A stretch of DNA of 21,519 nucleotides, taken from contig DATLOM010000027.1 in assembly GCA_035536185.1 (NCBI GenBank), positions 1 through 21,519 of the forward strand, given 5' to 3'. A model generated the notes under the pieces. It was not told the origin of the DNA and did no database searches. It saw only the letters and a list, made by a program, of their open reading frames with translations. Below, in pieces: positions 1-6,707 of this stretch (its first letter is position 1; every line of letters starts with the position of its first letter). The position numbers and the translations under genes are program-made. This DNA is from GCA-2861595 sp035536185 (GTDB lineage Bacteria > Actinomycetota > Acidimicrobiia > Acidimicrobiales > GCA-2861595).

Positions 1-125
1 AGCCGGCCGGTGCTTGGCAGCACCAAAAGGCTGGAAGGGCCGCTGACCCCGACCGGTGGATACCGGCCAGGAGGAGCACGTCCTCAGCTACAACCGCGAC
101 TTTCGGTGAGCATCAAACGCGAGGT

Positions 126-776
126 TCAGTGAGCACGGACACCGAGGGAGTCCTTCCACTCGGAAAGAGCTGACCCATGGACGACCTGTACACCGTCGAA
201 CGTTGACTGGGTTGCACTGGCCGTTCCCCACAGGACCACGAGAGGACGAACGTCCGTGCGAATCCGCACGGAGTGCTCCAAGAGCAGCTTTCGGAGGCGG
301 TTGGCACAACCACGGGCCTGATCGATGGCTTCCATGAGGCGCCTATCGGGGTCAGCGAGATCCCATCGTCTCGAGCTGTTCTTCGTCTCTATGGCGTACG
401 CACCGCCGGGGCCGAGAAGGACATGGTCGATGTCGCCGTACTGCAGCGGGACATGCTCGATAAGTCGCCAGCCGTGTCGTGAGAGCTTGCGCAGGGCATC
501 CGAGGTCCACTGCTCCCCGTAGGAACCGAGCAGGTATGACCCAGTGCCTGCCATCACCACGACGATGACGACCACGTACCAGAGGACGCTCGCAACGCCG
601 GCGCCTACCACGTACGGCCGGAACGCTTCGGGCGAGACAACCGCCAGAATCGCCACCAGAGCGGAGAGCATCGCGACGACTTGGCCAACGGCCTTCCATC
701 GTGTCCGAATGAATTCGAGCTGGAGCCGTCGCGCCTGCTGGACTGACCAGCGTCCTGCTCGACGCTCTCCTTGCAT
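126..776 (-). CDS. Membrane-anchored NERD-domain protein (nuclease-related)
   Basis: A 216-residue protein from the ATG at 776. The frame stays open to 884, but the extra 36 residues are rich in Arg and Cys and look non-coding. Two hydrophobic helices (about residues 30-47 and 55-79) precede a soluble domain. The domain begins GSYGEQW and contains GDIDHVLLGPGGAYAIETK, the pattern of the NERD (nuclease-related) domain. D117, E130 and K132 would be the D-ExK metal-binding triad of this restriction-endonuclease-like fold. NERD proteins are thought to act on nucleic acids, but their substrates are mostly unknown. The helices at the N-terminus place it in the membrane with the domain probably cytoplasmic. 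There is only a weak AAGG close to the start. It stands alone on the minus strand in the accessory part of the window, diverging from the small ORF and HEPN-like gene. Domain call fairly sure; biological role unknown. Confidence 0.72.
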   Translation of the reverse strand: MQGERRAGRWSVQQARRLQLEFIRTRWKAVGQVVAMLSALVAILAVVSPEAFRPYVVGAGVASVLWYVVVIVVVMAGTGSYLLGSYGEQWTSDALRKLSRHGWRLIEHVPLQYGDIDHVLLGPGGAYAIETKNSSRRWDLADPDRRLMEAIDQARGCANRLRKLLLEHSVRIRTDVRPLVVLWGTASATQSTFDGVQVVHGSALSEWKDSLGVRAH

Positions 777-940
777 GGCCTTGGGTCTACTCCAGCCCTT
801 GCAAGAGTTCCGACGATGGCAATCCGTCACCCGGCATCTGTGGCAGAAGCTAGAGACTGCGGTACGTCGCAACCCTGCTTTCACACAGGTCCGCCCAGGG
901 TAGAAGCTGCTCGAGTCCGGGGAAAGTCTCTACGCGTCGG

Positions 941-1318
941 GTGTTAGTCCGCGGCTGTCTAGAGTCTCGCTCGCTGCAGCTATCGAGCACCGTAGTCGTG
1001 CCGTTTTCTCGCGCCCAGACCTGGCACCTCGACCACCCGGAACGGCGGTGGGCGCACCTGGTCGGGCGCGCGTTCTTGTACACGGTTGCCTCGTTTGGAC
1101 GAAGGCATAGGCGTCGACAGGTAGGCGTTCGAGGAGTCCCTAGACACCAGCGTTCGGCGAAGACGGCTGCGTGGGACGATGGCGTTGTGGTGTTCATCTC
1201 GGAGGGCATGCAACTGAGGATTCCGGAGGGTGCGCTGCAGATCCGTGTCGATGAAGACGGCTCACTCTCGTCACCGCCGGTTCACGTCGAGGTGCGACTC
1301 GATGTCTGGCCGTATTGA
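941..1318 (+). CDS. Uncertain small ORF upstream of the HEPN-like gene
   Basis: An open frame of up to 125 codons from a GTG at 941, ending in TGA 6 bp before the next gene. The last 50 or so residues (from about 1170), with alternating hydrophobic and charged residues such as MQLRIPEGALQIRVDE, look like real beta-rich protein. The middle has G/C-biased third positions, while the first 25 codons do not look convincing. The true start could be the GTG near 1189 or the ATG at 1208, giving a protein of 36-43 residues. I do not recognise a family. The tight spacing to the HEPN-like gene would suit a toxin-antitoxin-type pair, but that is inference. No clear ribosome binding site. Confidence 0.3.
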   Translation: MLVRGCLESRSLQLSSTVVVPFSRAQTWHLDHPERRWAHLVGRAFLYTVASFGRRHRRRQVGVRGVPRHQRSAKTAAWDDGVVVFISEGMQLRIPEGALQIRVDEDGSLSSPPVHVEVRLDVWPY

Positions 1319-1324
1319 CTAGAC

Positions 1325-1912
1325 GTGGGTCTTGAGCACGCACTCGCGGCGGTACATGCTCGCGACGAGCTGGAGGGTCGAGCGAGCGAACAGACCGGCG
1401 GGTGGACCGCAGAGCTGCTTGAGAAGGAGTGTCGCGCCGGAATGGTCGCCATAGCGTCGGCGGCGTTCGCCCTTGACGCTTTGTACGCTTCCGTCGTCGA
1501 GACGGTTCCTGGCTTCGATGAGCTCCAGGCGCAATGGCGTGAGAAGAAGACGCCGAGACACGCGCGTGTATCCGAAGCGCTTCGACGGTCGTTCAAGATG
1601 GGCAACACCGGTGCAAGACAGGCGGCCGAGATGGTGCAGAGCATCTACCGGTTCCGGGACTGGGCGGTCCATCCGCCTGGGGACTACCGAGCTCCCTTGC
1701 ATCACGATCTTCTCAATGTTGGCGTCGAGTGGCGGTTCGTCGCCTTCAGCGGCGTGAACGCCAGCAGAGCTGTGCGGGCTGCTGCATCGCTAATAAGGCA
1801 GTGCGTTGACGTACCACGTGAAGGCAAGCCCGGACTCTCCCACTGGTGCGACGCGGTGCGCCCCAAGATCACGACCCGCTGGGAGCGAATCGAAGAGGTG
1901 CTCCCGCAGTAG
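1325..1912 (+). CDS. HEPN-like protein of unknown function
   Basis: A 195-residue, mostly helical protein starting at GTG 1325. Residues 111-116 read RDWAVH, which fits the R-x4-H motif of HEPN ribonucleases with a polar residue directly after the Arg (R111, D112, H116) and a proline just behind. A long helix upstream (about residues 34-58, ending in AAFALDALYASVVE) resembles the first HEPN core helix. HEPN domains are common in toxin-antitoxin, abortive infection and other RNA-cutting systems. No nucleotidyltransferase (MNT) partner is next to it; the only close partner is the small ORF ending 6 bp upstream. No Shine-Dalgarno sequence is visible before the GTG. The motif is short and could arise by chance, so the HEPN call is an inference; that this is a real gene is more certain. 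Confidence 0.5.
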   Translation: MGLEHALAAVHARDELEGRASEQTGGWTAELLEKECRAGMVAIASAAFALDALYASVVETVPGFDELQAQWREKKTPRHARVSEALRRSFKMGNTGARQAAEMVQSIYRFRDWAVHPPGDYRAPLHHDLLNVGVEWRFVAFSGVNASRAVRAAASLIRQCVDVPREGKPGLSHWCDAVRPKITTRWERIEEVLPQ

Positions 1913-2210
1913 GCCGCGAGACGGAGTCGGCGATCGTGCTTGACGGGAGCGACAGAACGGGTTCCCGGAACGACCCCGGGCGGTGTGGGTTGCGCAACTG
2001 CGCGAGTACCGAGCGCAACACCGGTGCCGCACTCGGGCGGTGTCCGGCGGTGGGCTGCAAACCCAAGCAAGTAGAGAAGAGACCGGTGCATCCGCCGTCT
2101 CAAAGGTGAAGATCCTCGGCATCGGGTAGCGGATCGTCGTGGTGGCGACAGCCAGTTTCTTGGAGAGTGATTTGCCGATCGGTTTGTTCTCGGTACCAAA
2201 CCATAACGAG
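1913..2210. other. Intergenic stretch between convergent genes
   Basis: No convincing gene on either strand. The open frames here have no consistent codon bias. A short inverted repeat, GGTTTG and CAAACC separated by 10 bases, lies at 2181-2202, just beyond the stop of the minus-strand membrane protein. There is no T-run next to it, so I do not call it a terminator. Confidence 0.4.
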
Positions 2211-2567
2211 CTAACGCCGACGGAGACCAATGAGCATTACCACGATTCCGCCAACCAACGCAACGACGCTCGCTACCACGGCTGTACCATTAATTGTGGC
2301 GGCCTGAGTATAGGCAATAAAGGCGCCACCGGCCAGGCCACTGACTACGCCTCCAAGTGCTATCTGGGCTTCTTCCCTTCGACTCGTTACCCCCTGGTAT
2401 ATCTGCTCCGCAGCCGTGTCAACGTGGTCCGCAGAGGCCTCATCTGCCATAAGGCGGTACGCGATACGACCGGCAATTACAGTGACGTCCTCGGCGAAGT
2501 CTTCGCTCAGCTTTGTGACCCTCTCCCTGCCGGCGGGCGACAACGGCTTAACCCGCCGGCTGCTCAC
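2211..2567 (-). CDS. Small two-helix membrane protein, second of a coupled pair
   Basis: A 118-residue protein if it starts at the GTG at 2567, whose last three bases with the next A form GTGA and overlap the upstream gene's TGA stop by 4 bp. An ATG at 2618 would add 17 residues but overlap by 55 bp, so I prefer the coupled start. The first 65 residues form a charged, probably helical cytoplasmic region. Two hydrophobic helices follow at about residues 69-87 and 94-115, joined by a short polar loop, and the protein ends LRRR, so both ends are likely cytoplasmic. I do not recognise the family. The pairing with another two-helix protein suggests they work as a membrane complex; small 2TM proteins of this shape (SLATT-like) act as effectors in some defence systems, but no partner sensor gene is seen. 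Local GC is lower than in the core genes. Confidence 0.6.
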   Translation of the reverse strand: MSSRRVKPLSPAGRERVTKLSEDFAEDVTVIAGRIAYRLMADEASADHVDTAAEQIYQGVTSRREEAQIALGGVVSGLAGGAFIAYTQAATINGTAVVASVVALVGGIVVMLIGLRRR

Positions 2568-3001
2568 TCTTCTGTCGCTTCCATCCTCGATGATCCTTCT
2601 GCTGGCTCCGTCTTCCAACGGAGATCGAGAGATTTCCCGACTCTGATGCGGACGGCAGCTCTAATCTCCGCGGTCTGGCGCTCAAGTGCATGTACTTCGC
2701 TTCGATGGCGGCGACGCATCAGTAAGTCAGCCCCAAGATTTGCGCCAACAGCTGCTCCCGAAATGGCGAGTACGGCGATAACTGATTGCCAGGACGTTAG
2801 GCTTTGACCCGATACGAGATCGGCAGTGACAAGTGTTGCCGTGATAACACCGACAATGCTCGATATGGCGCCAAGGCGGTAATACCTTTCCGCGCGGCGA
2901 ATCTTCTCCACGACGATCGCCTCTAAATTGGGACGAGTGATCTCAGCCCGTATACTCCGATCTTCAGCGCTCTCGGATTTGTCCATCTCGTCCGGAGGCA
3001 C
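2564..3001 (-). CDS. Small two-helix membrane protein, first of a coupled pair
   Basis: A 145-residue protein from GTG 3001; the ATG at 2986 is an equally possible start, as AAGGGG is directly adjacent to the GTG but 14 nt from the ATG. It has an acidic N-terminus, a charged helix ending in EKIRRAERYYRLG, then two hydrophobic helices (about residues 44-63 and 72-94) and a basic, heptad-like helix (residues 97-125). This helix-2TM-helix layout recalls SLATT-type effectors, but similarity by eye is weak and I do not assign a family. Its stop overlaps the start of the second membrane protein by 4 bp, so the two are probably made together. It is in the low-GC accessory stretch left of the tRNA fragment, consistent with horizontal transfer. 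Confidence 0.6.
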   Translation of the reverse strand: MPPDEMDKSESAEDRSIRAEITRPNLEAIVVEKIRRAERYYRLGAISSIVGVITATLVTADLVSGQSLTSWQSVIAVLAISGAAVGANLGADLLMRRRHRSEVHALERQTAEIRAAVRIRVGKSLDLRWKTEPAEGSSRMEATEE

Positions 3002-3576
3002 CCCTTGATGGTACGCCTTTGTGGCTTATGCTGTCCTACGTGGCTGGCGAACGTGCGTTCGTGGCGATTGAGGCTCAACGTCGTCAATATCGGGCCGTTG
3101 CCATTTGTGAGATGAGCGGCGCGTCGAGCCATGGCGGGGCGACTCGTTACCGCGAGCGTGGTCGTCGTGAGGATGGCCGCCAGGTAACCGGCGAACCAGG
3201 GCGCTCCCCGACGCCCGATAATGCTCCGCGCCGACTCAGGCGTGCAGCCGTCCTCCCACGGCGCAGCTTCACTCGCCTCCCCGAAGAAGCGCTCGACCGC
3301 GCTTGCGACCTCTGCTGCACGATGACATCGCGTCGGGCGCGAGGCGCCGCCACGATGACCGTGCTGATTCACGCGGGAACTTCTGACGAGGATCACTTAG
3401 CTGATATTCCCCGAGGTCTTGTCCGGTGCACTCCCGGGCACCGCGGGCTCGACCGCCAGGCGCATCCAACATTCATCCAACATCCGTCGTAGTTCGCCGC
3501 CGTCCGAGTTTTACCGCCACACCTGCTGACCAGCACCTTTGATCCGTAGCCGTCCGCTGCAGTCGGCCTGGCTGCC
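3002..3576. other. Gene-poor stretch with a coding-like remnant on the minus strand
   Basis: I find no gene I can name. On the minus strand the frame covering about 3160-3310 has strongly G/C-biased third positions and reads like protein (VERFFGEASEAAPWEDG, GAPWFAGYLAAIL). It sits inside an open frame from GTG 3396 to 2923 that overlaps the start of the first membrane protein. The flanking parts of that frame look non-coding. It may be a decayed gene fragment. No tyrosine recombinase motifs are visible, although an integrase would be expected near the tRNA fragment. Confidence 0.3.
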
Positions 3577-3621
3577 TTCGGGACGCTGAGGCCGCGGGTT
3601 CGAATCCCGCCTTCCCGACCA
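3577..3621 (+). other. 3' half of a tRNA-Pro(CGG) gene; attachment-site remnant
   Basis: The segment fits tRNA positions 32-76 without gaps: anticodon loop TTCGGGA with anticodon CGG (3579-3581), anticodon-stem 3' strand CGCTG (3584-3588), five-base variable loop AGGCC, T stem GCGGG pairing with CCCGC around loop TTCGAAT (3594-3610), acceptor 3' strand CTTCCCG (3611-3617), discriminator A and an encoded CCA (3619-3621). The bases before it (CTGCC at 3572-3576) do not pair with the anticodon stem, and no CGGGAAG acceptor 5' strand lies upstream, so the 5' half is missing. Tyrosine-recombinase elements often integrate at the anticodon loop and leave such a 3' fragment at the far end. The orientation puts the element on the left and the chromosome on the right. 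It is not a functional tRNA. Confidence 0.8.
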
Positions 3622-3828
3622 AGGCGTCTTCACCGAAGTTCCCAGGAAGGTACCGAGGTCGGGCTGCCCAGGCTCCCACGGATCGGTCACAAGAGCCAGA
3701 TTTGGGGGGTGCCGCTGTCGGGGCTGCTGGGCTTTCCGCAGGAGCAAGTGTCCGCCCGGTGGGTCGTAGATCTCGGCATCCGCGTTGTGCTGCCTAAGGG
3801 CCGCTGCCCCCGCTACGCGATGAACTAC
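3622..3828. other. Spacer between tRNA fragment and toxin gene
   Basis: Contains no complete gene. The plus-strand frame from about 3679, through a GTG at 3709 and on past 3825, has G/C-biased codons and could be the remains of a gene, but it runs into the antisense of the toxin and resembles nothing I know. No terminator hairpin with a T-run is seen after the toxin gene. Confidence 0.3.
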
Positions 3829-4176
3829 TCAGAGGGCGAGGTGAAGCCGCAGCGCCTCGTCGAGTTGGGAGACGAGATGCGGCGGCACCATACCGACATG
3901 GCGCCCAACCCGCTCGACGGCGATAGAGCGAACCTGCTCAGCCTGCGCCTTGGAGTCGCGCTTCAGGCCCGTCTCCTTGGCGGAGAGCAGCACCTGGAAC
4001 GGATAGACATGTTGGGTACTTGTCGTCACCGGGACGACGGTGATCACTCCTCGCCCCAGGCGTTCGGCGGTGGAGTTGGCGCCGTCGTTGCTGACGATCA
4101 CCGCCGGCCGGCGCTTGCCGGCCTCGGCGCCGCGGGCAGGGTCGAGATCGACCAGTCGGATCTCGGCGCGGCGCAT
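3829..4176 (-). CDS. MazF/PemK-family mRNA endoribonuclease toxin
   Basis: A 115-residue protein from ATG 4176, which shares its A with the antitoxin's TGA (TGATG); an in-frame TTG at 4179 gives one extra residue. The family signature is clear: an N-terminal R-G-(D/E)-I-like strand (RAEIRLVDLDPARGAEAGK), RRPAVIVSND carrying the conserved Arg-Pro at 23-24, a PVTTS strand with the conserved Thr, and SKAQAEQVRSI, typical of actinobacterial MazF proteins. MazF toxins cut mRNA or other RNAs at short sequences and are held inactive by their antitoxin. Length matches the family. It lies just right of the tRNA fragment, so it is either chromosomal by origin or part of a second insertion. Cleavage site cannot be read from the sequence. 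Confidence 0.9.
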   Translation of the reverse strand: MRRAEIRLVDLDPARGAEAGKRRPAVIVSNDGANSTAERLGRGVITVVPVTTSTQHVYPFQVLLSAKETGLKRDSKAQAEQVRSIAVERVGRHVGMVPPHLVSQLDEALRLHLAL

Positions 4177-4397
4177 CAACCGCCGACCCCATCACTTGCC
4201 GTTGGCTCCCACAGCTCGGCTTCTCCTCGGTCGACCCAGTCGTCCCAAGCCTCCTCGTAGGCACGGCCCAGCTCAGAAGCTCGTAGCAACCGGACGGCCC
4301 GGTGCACCACCGCGGACCGCGAGGGGAACCGTTGGGCGCGCGCGTAGGCGTCAAGGAACTCGACATCCTCATCGGGCAGGCTGACGCTCAGCTTCAT
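4176..4397 (-). CDS. Ribbon-helix-helix-type antitoxin (MazE-like)
   Basis: A 73-residue protein starting at ATG 4397. The N-terminal half, MKLSVSLPDEDVEFLDAYA then SRSAVVHRAVRLLR, has the strand-helix-helix pattern of RHH DNA-binding proteins of the CopG/MazE type found with actinobacterial MazF. The acidic, tryptophan-containing C-terminus (AYEEAWDDWVDRGEAELW) would be the part that binds and blocks the toxin. It is the first gene of the two-gene operon and its stop overlaps the toxin start, so the two are translated together. The palindrome immediately upstream suggests it represses its own promoter. Confidence 0.88.
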   Translation of the reverse strand: MKLSVSLPDEDVEFLDAYARAQRFPSRSAVVHRAVRLLRASELGRAYEEAWDDWVDRGEAELWEPTASDGVGG

Positions 4398-4402
4398 ACT
4401 TC

Positions 4403-4423
4403 GATGCTACCATCGGTAGTATC
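4403..4423 (-). promoter_or_regulatory. Operator-like palindrome of the toxin-antitoxin operon
   Basis: Nine-base arms GATGCTACC and GGTAGTATC (one mismatch) separated by ATC, ending 5 bp upstream of the antitoxin ATG. On the minus strand the palindrome includes GATACT, which could serve as a -10 hexamer, so a dimer of the RHH antitoxin bound here would block transcription. No good -35 is seen at 16-18 bp. Function inferred from position and symmetry. Confidence 0.55.
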
Positions 4424-4461
4424 ACCAGCGAGGGCTCTGCCAGTGATCCACACCCAGTTGA

Positions 4462-4761
4462 GTCAAGACGCCGTCCGCCCGCCACTACCGGGCCACGCCC
4501 GAGCTCACCCCTGCGTGGTCACGGATCCGGGCACCACGACCGAGTCGCAGCGACGACAACGCCTACGCCGCGTTCCCATCGGCCCAGAACCCGCTCCCCC
4601 GGTTCGAGCGGCTGACTCGGGGGCTGCGCACCTTCGTACGTCGTAGGCAGACGACCTGGGCCGGGAGGCGAAGCCAGGGGCGGTACAGTCTTGACCACAC
4701 CTCCGTTCCCGCCCAGACCCTGCCTGATCGGTACAAAGAGATTGCCGAGCCGAGGCCATGA
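4462..4761 (+). other. Start-less coding-like frame upstream of the GGDEF gene
   Basis: The 360-bp gap 4398-4757 holds no complete gene. One plus-strand frame is open from 4462 to the TGA at 4759-4761 and overlaps the next gene's ATG as ATGA. Its third positions are strongly G/C-biased from about 4550 onward, yet it has no ATG, GTG or TTG start after the preceding stop at 4459. It may be the 3' end of a decayed gene, or simply a mirror of bias on the other strand. A TTGACC at 4691 has no matching -10. Confidence 0.2.
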
Positions 4762-6626
4762 ACCAAGACAAGCAACTGTCGGACGTGCTCAGCGAGTTCG
4801 CCCGCACGATGGTGACCGATTTCCCTATCCAGGCGATCCTGGATCACCTGGTGGTACGCATCGTCGACGTGCTGCCCATCACCGCCGCCGGGGTCACGCT
4901 CATCACCCCCGGTGCCCAACCCCGCTACGTCGCCGCCTCCGACGATTCGGCGCTGCGCTTCGAGGAGTTCCAGGCCGAGCTTGGTGAGGGGCCCTGCGTC
5001 GCCACCTACGACACCGGCGAACCCGTCGCCGTGGCGGACCTGCGCGAAGACGATCGCTTCCCGACGTTCGCGGCCAAGGCCGTCGATGCCGGGCTCGTGG
5101 CCGTGTTCACCTTTCCGTTGCGCCAGGGCGAGGAATGCCTCGGTGCGCTCGACCTGTACCGCGACACGCCTGGCCTGCTGGACGACAACGCCATGGGTGC
5201 CGCCAACACGTTGGCGGACGTGGCGGCTTCCTACCTGACCAACGCCCAGGCTCGTGCCGACCTGCGGGATTCGTCGGACCGTTACCGCCAGAGCTCGCTC
5301 CACGACTCCCTGACCGGCTTGCCCAACCGGGTACTTTTCCGGCAGCGGATCGATCACGCCATCCTGCGGGCTCGCCGCTCCGGCAAGTTGGTGGCGCTCC
5401 TGTTCGCCGACCTCGACCGGTTCAAGCAGGTCAACGACATCCACGGTCACCAGAAAGGCGATGCACTCCTGATCGCGGTGGCGGAGCGACTGACGGGGAT
5501 GCTGCGGCCGGGCGACACCCTGGCCCGCCTCTCGGGTGACGAGTTCGTGGTGCTGTGTGAAGACCTCGCCGACACGTCCCAGGTCGAACCGCTGGCTGTC
5601 CGCATCGAGGCGGCGTTGGCCCTGCCGTTCGACCTCTCAGGCCAGGAGCTGCAGGTCAGTGCCAGCGTCGGCATCGCCTTCGCGGGCACTGGCGAGGATG
5701 TTCCGGAGCTGCTCCTCCGGGATGCCGACACGGCCATGTACCAGGCCAAGCGGCGAGGAGGCGGGCGCCACCAGGTGGTCGATCTTCGCGAGCAGGAGCT
5801 CTTGGAGGGCCGCGCCAACCTGGAGCAGGATCTGCGTGACGCGGCGGCACGAGGCGGCGAGCTGGGCCTCGAGTACCAACCGATCGTGGCGATCAGCGAC
5901 GGACGAGTCGTCGGCGTCGAGGCCCTCCTGCGGTGGGCCCACCCGACCAGAGGCTGGTTGTCGCCGTCGCTCATCGTTCCGCTCGCCGAGCAGGCGGGAG
6001 TCGCGTCCCAGATCGGGCGCTGGGCCCTCGAGACAGCCTGCCGGGACCGGAGCCGATGGCGAAGCCTGCCGAGCAGCGACGATGCCACGCTCTCCGTCAA
6101 CGTCTCGACCCAGCAGCTCATGTCGCCTGACTTCGCCGAGACGGTCACCGCGGTCCTCTTCGGCACCAAGACCGAGCCGCGGCACGTGACGTTGGAGTTC
6201 GCGGAAGGCGTCTTCATCGACGATCCCGAGCGCGCTCACATCGTGCTCGAGGAATTGAAGGACCTAGGGGTGACCCTGGCGCTGGACGACTTCGGCTCTG
6301 GCCACATGTCACTCGGCTACCTCCAGCGCTTCCCCATCGATGTGGTGAAGATCGACCCGAGGCTCGTCGCCGGCCTGGCCAACAATCCTGCAAGTCCCGT
6401 CATCGTGTCGGCCGTCGTGGGGCTCGCCGGCGTCCTCGGCATGACCGTCGTGGCCAAGGGCGTGGAGACGGCCGAGCAACACAAGGCCCTCGAAGACCTC
6501 GGGTGCAGCTCTTGCCAGGGCTTCTACTTCGCCCGGCCCATGTCGGCCCACGACATGGAAGTCCTGACCCGCGATCGGAGCGAAGGCGGCGGTCTACGTC
6601 TGCCGGTACGGTTGCCGGCCGCTTAG
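4758..6626 (+). CDS. GAF-GGDEF-EAL c-di-GMP protein with degenerate EAL site
   Basis: A 622-residue soluble protein. A GAF sensor domain fills about residues 20-165. The GGDEF domain (180-345) has SLHDSLTGLPNR, metal-binding FADLDRFK, the signature as SGDEF (259-263) and an inhibitory RxxD site, R250-P-G-D253, five residues before it, so diguanylate cyclase activity is plausible. The EAL domain (350-610) keeps E388 (EALLRW), N448, E480/E483, D510-D511 (DDFGSG), K531 and Q587. The AEGVE motif, however, reads AKGVE: K567 stands where RocR has Glu352, 57 residues after the first Asp of the DDFG pair. Phosphodiesterase activity is therefore doubtful and the EAL domain may bind rather than cut c-di-GMP. 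No Shine-Dalgarno sequence of good spacing precedes the ATG. The two-component operon follows 93 bp downstream. Confidence 0.93.
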   Translation: MNQDKQLSDVLSEFARTMVTDFPIQAILDHLVVRIVDVLPITAAGVTLITPGAQPRYVAASDDSALRFEEFQAELGEGPCVATYDTGEPVAVADLREDDRFPTFAAKAVDAGLVAVFTFPLRQGEECLGALDLYRDTPGLLDDNAMGAANTLADVAASYLTNAQARADLRDSSDRYRQSSLHDSLTGLPNRVLFRQRIDHAILRARRSGKLVALLFADLDRFKQVNDIHGHQKGDALLIAVAERLTGMLRPGDTLARLSGDEFVVLCEDLADTSQVEPLAVRIEAALALPFDLSGQELQVSASVGIAFAGTGEDVPELLLRDADTAMYQAKRRGGGRHQVVDLREQELLEGRANLEQDLRDAAARGGELGLEYQPIVAISDGRVVGVEALLRWAHPTRGWLSPSLIVPLAEQAGVASQIGRWALETACRDRSRWRSLPSSDDATLSVNVSTQQLMSPDFAETVTAVLFGTKTEPRHVTLEFAEGVFIDDPERAHIVLEELKDLGVTLALDDFGSGHMSLGYLQRFPIDVVKIDPRLVAGLANNPASPVIVSAVVGLAGVLGMTVVAKGVETAEQHKALEDLGCSSCQGFYFARPMSAHDMEVLTRDRSEGGGLRLPVRLPAA

Positions 6627-6707
6627 CCGAGGAGGCAGTAGGTGCCGGCGCCCGATCCTTGACAAGATCTCCGCACCGGACCTGGGGACTTCTCCGCATC
6701 CCGTCTC

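Noticed and set aside
2181..2202. Hairpin as a terminator for the 2TM gene pair
   Set aside because: Only six base pairs with a 10-base loop and no T-run on the minus strand.
3002..3576. Integrase gene next to the att remnant
   Set aside because: No frame shows the tyrosine recombinase R...HxxR...Y pattern; the integrase, if present, must lie outside the window.
3473..3747. Minus-strand open frames with peptides such as AGFEPAASAS and DSNPRP
   Set aside because: These are the well-known false proteins made by translating the antisense of tRNA T-arm sequence; they cover the tRNA-Pro fragment.
4563..5450. 295-codon minus-strand frame
   Set aside because: Antisense to the GAF and GGDEF domains of the 4758-6626 protein; no recognisable domain.
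6659..6664. TTGACA as -35 of the response regulator promoter
   Set aside because: It is 43 bp from the TATCCT box, and no -10-like hexamer lies 16-18 bp downstream.
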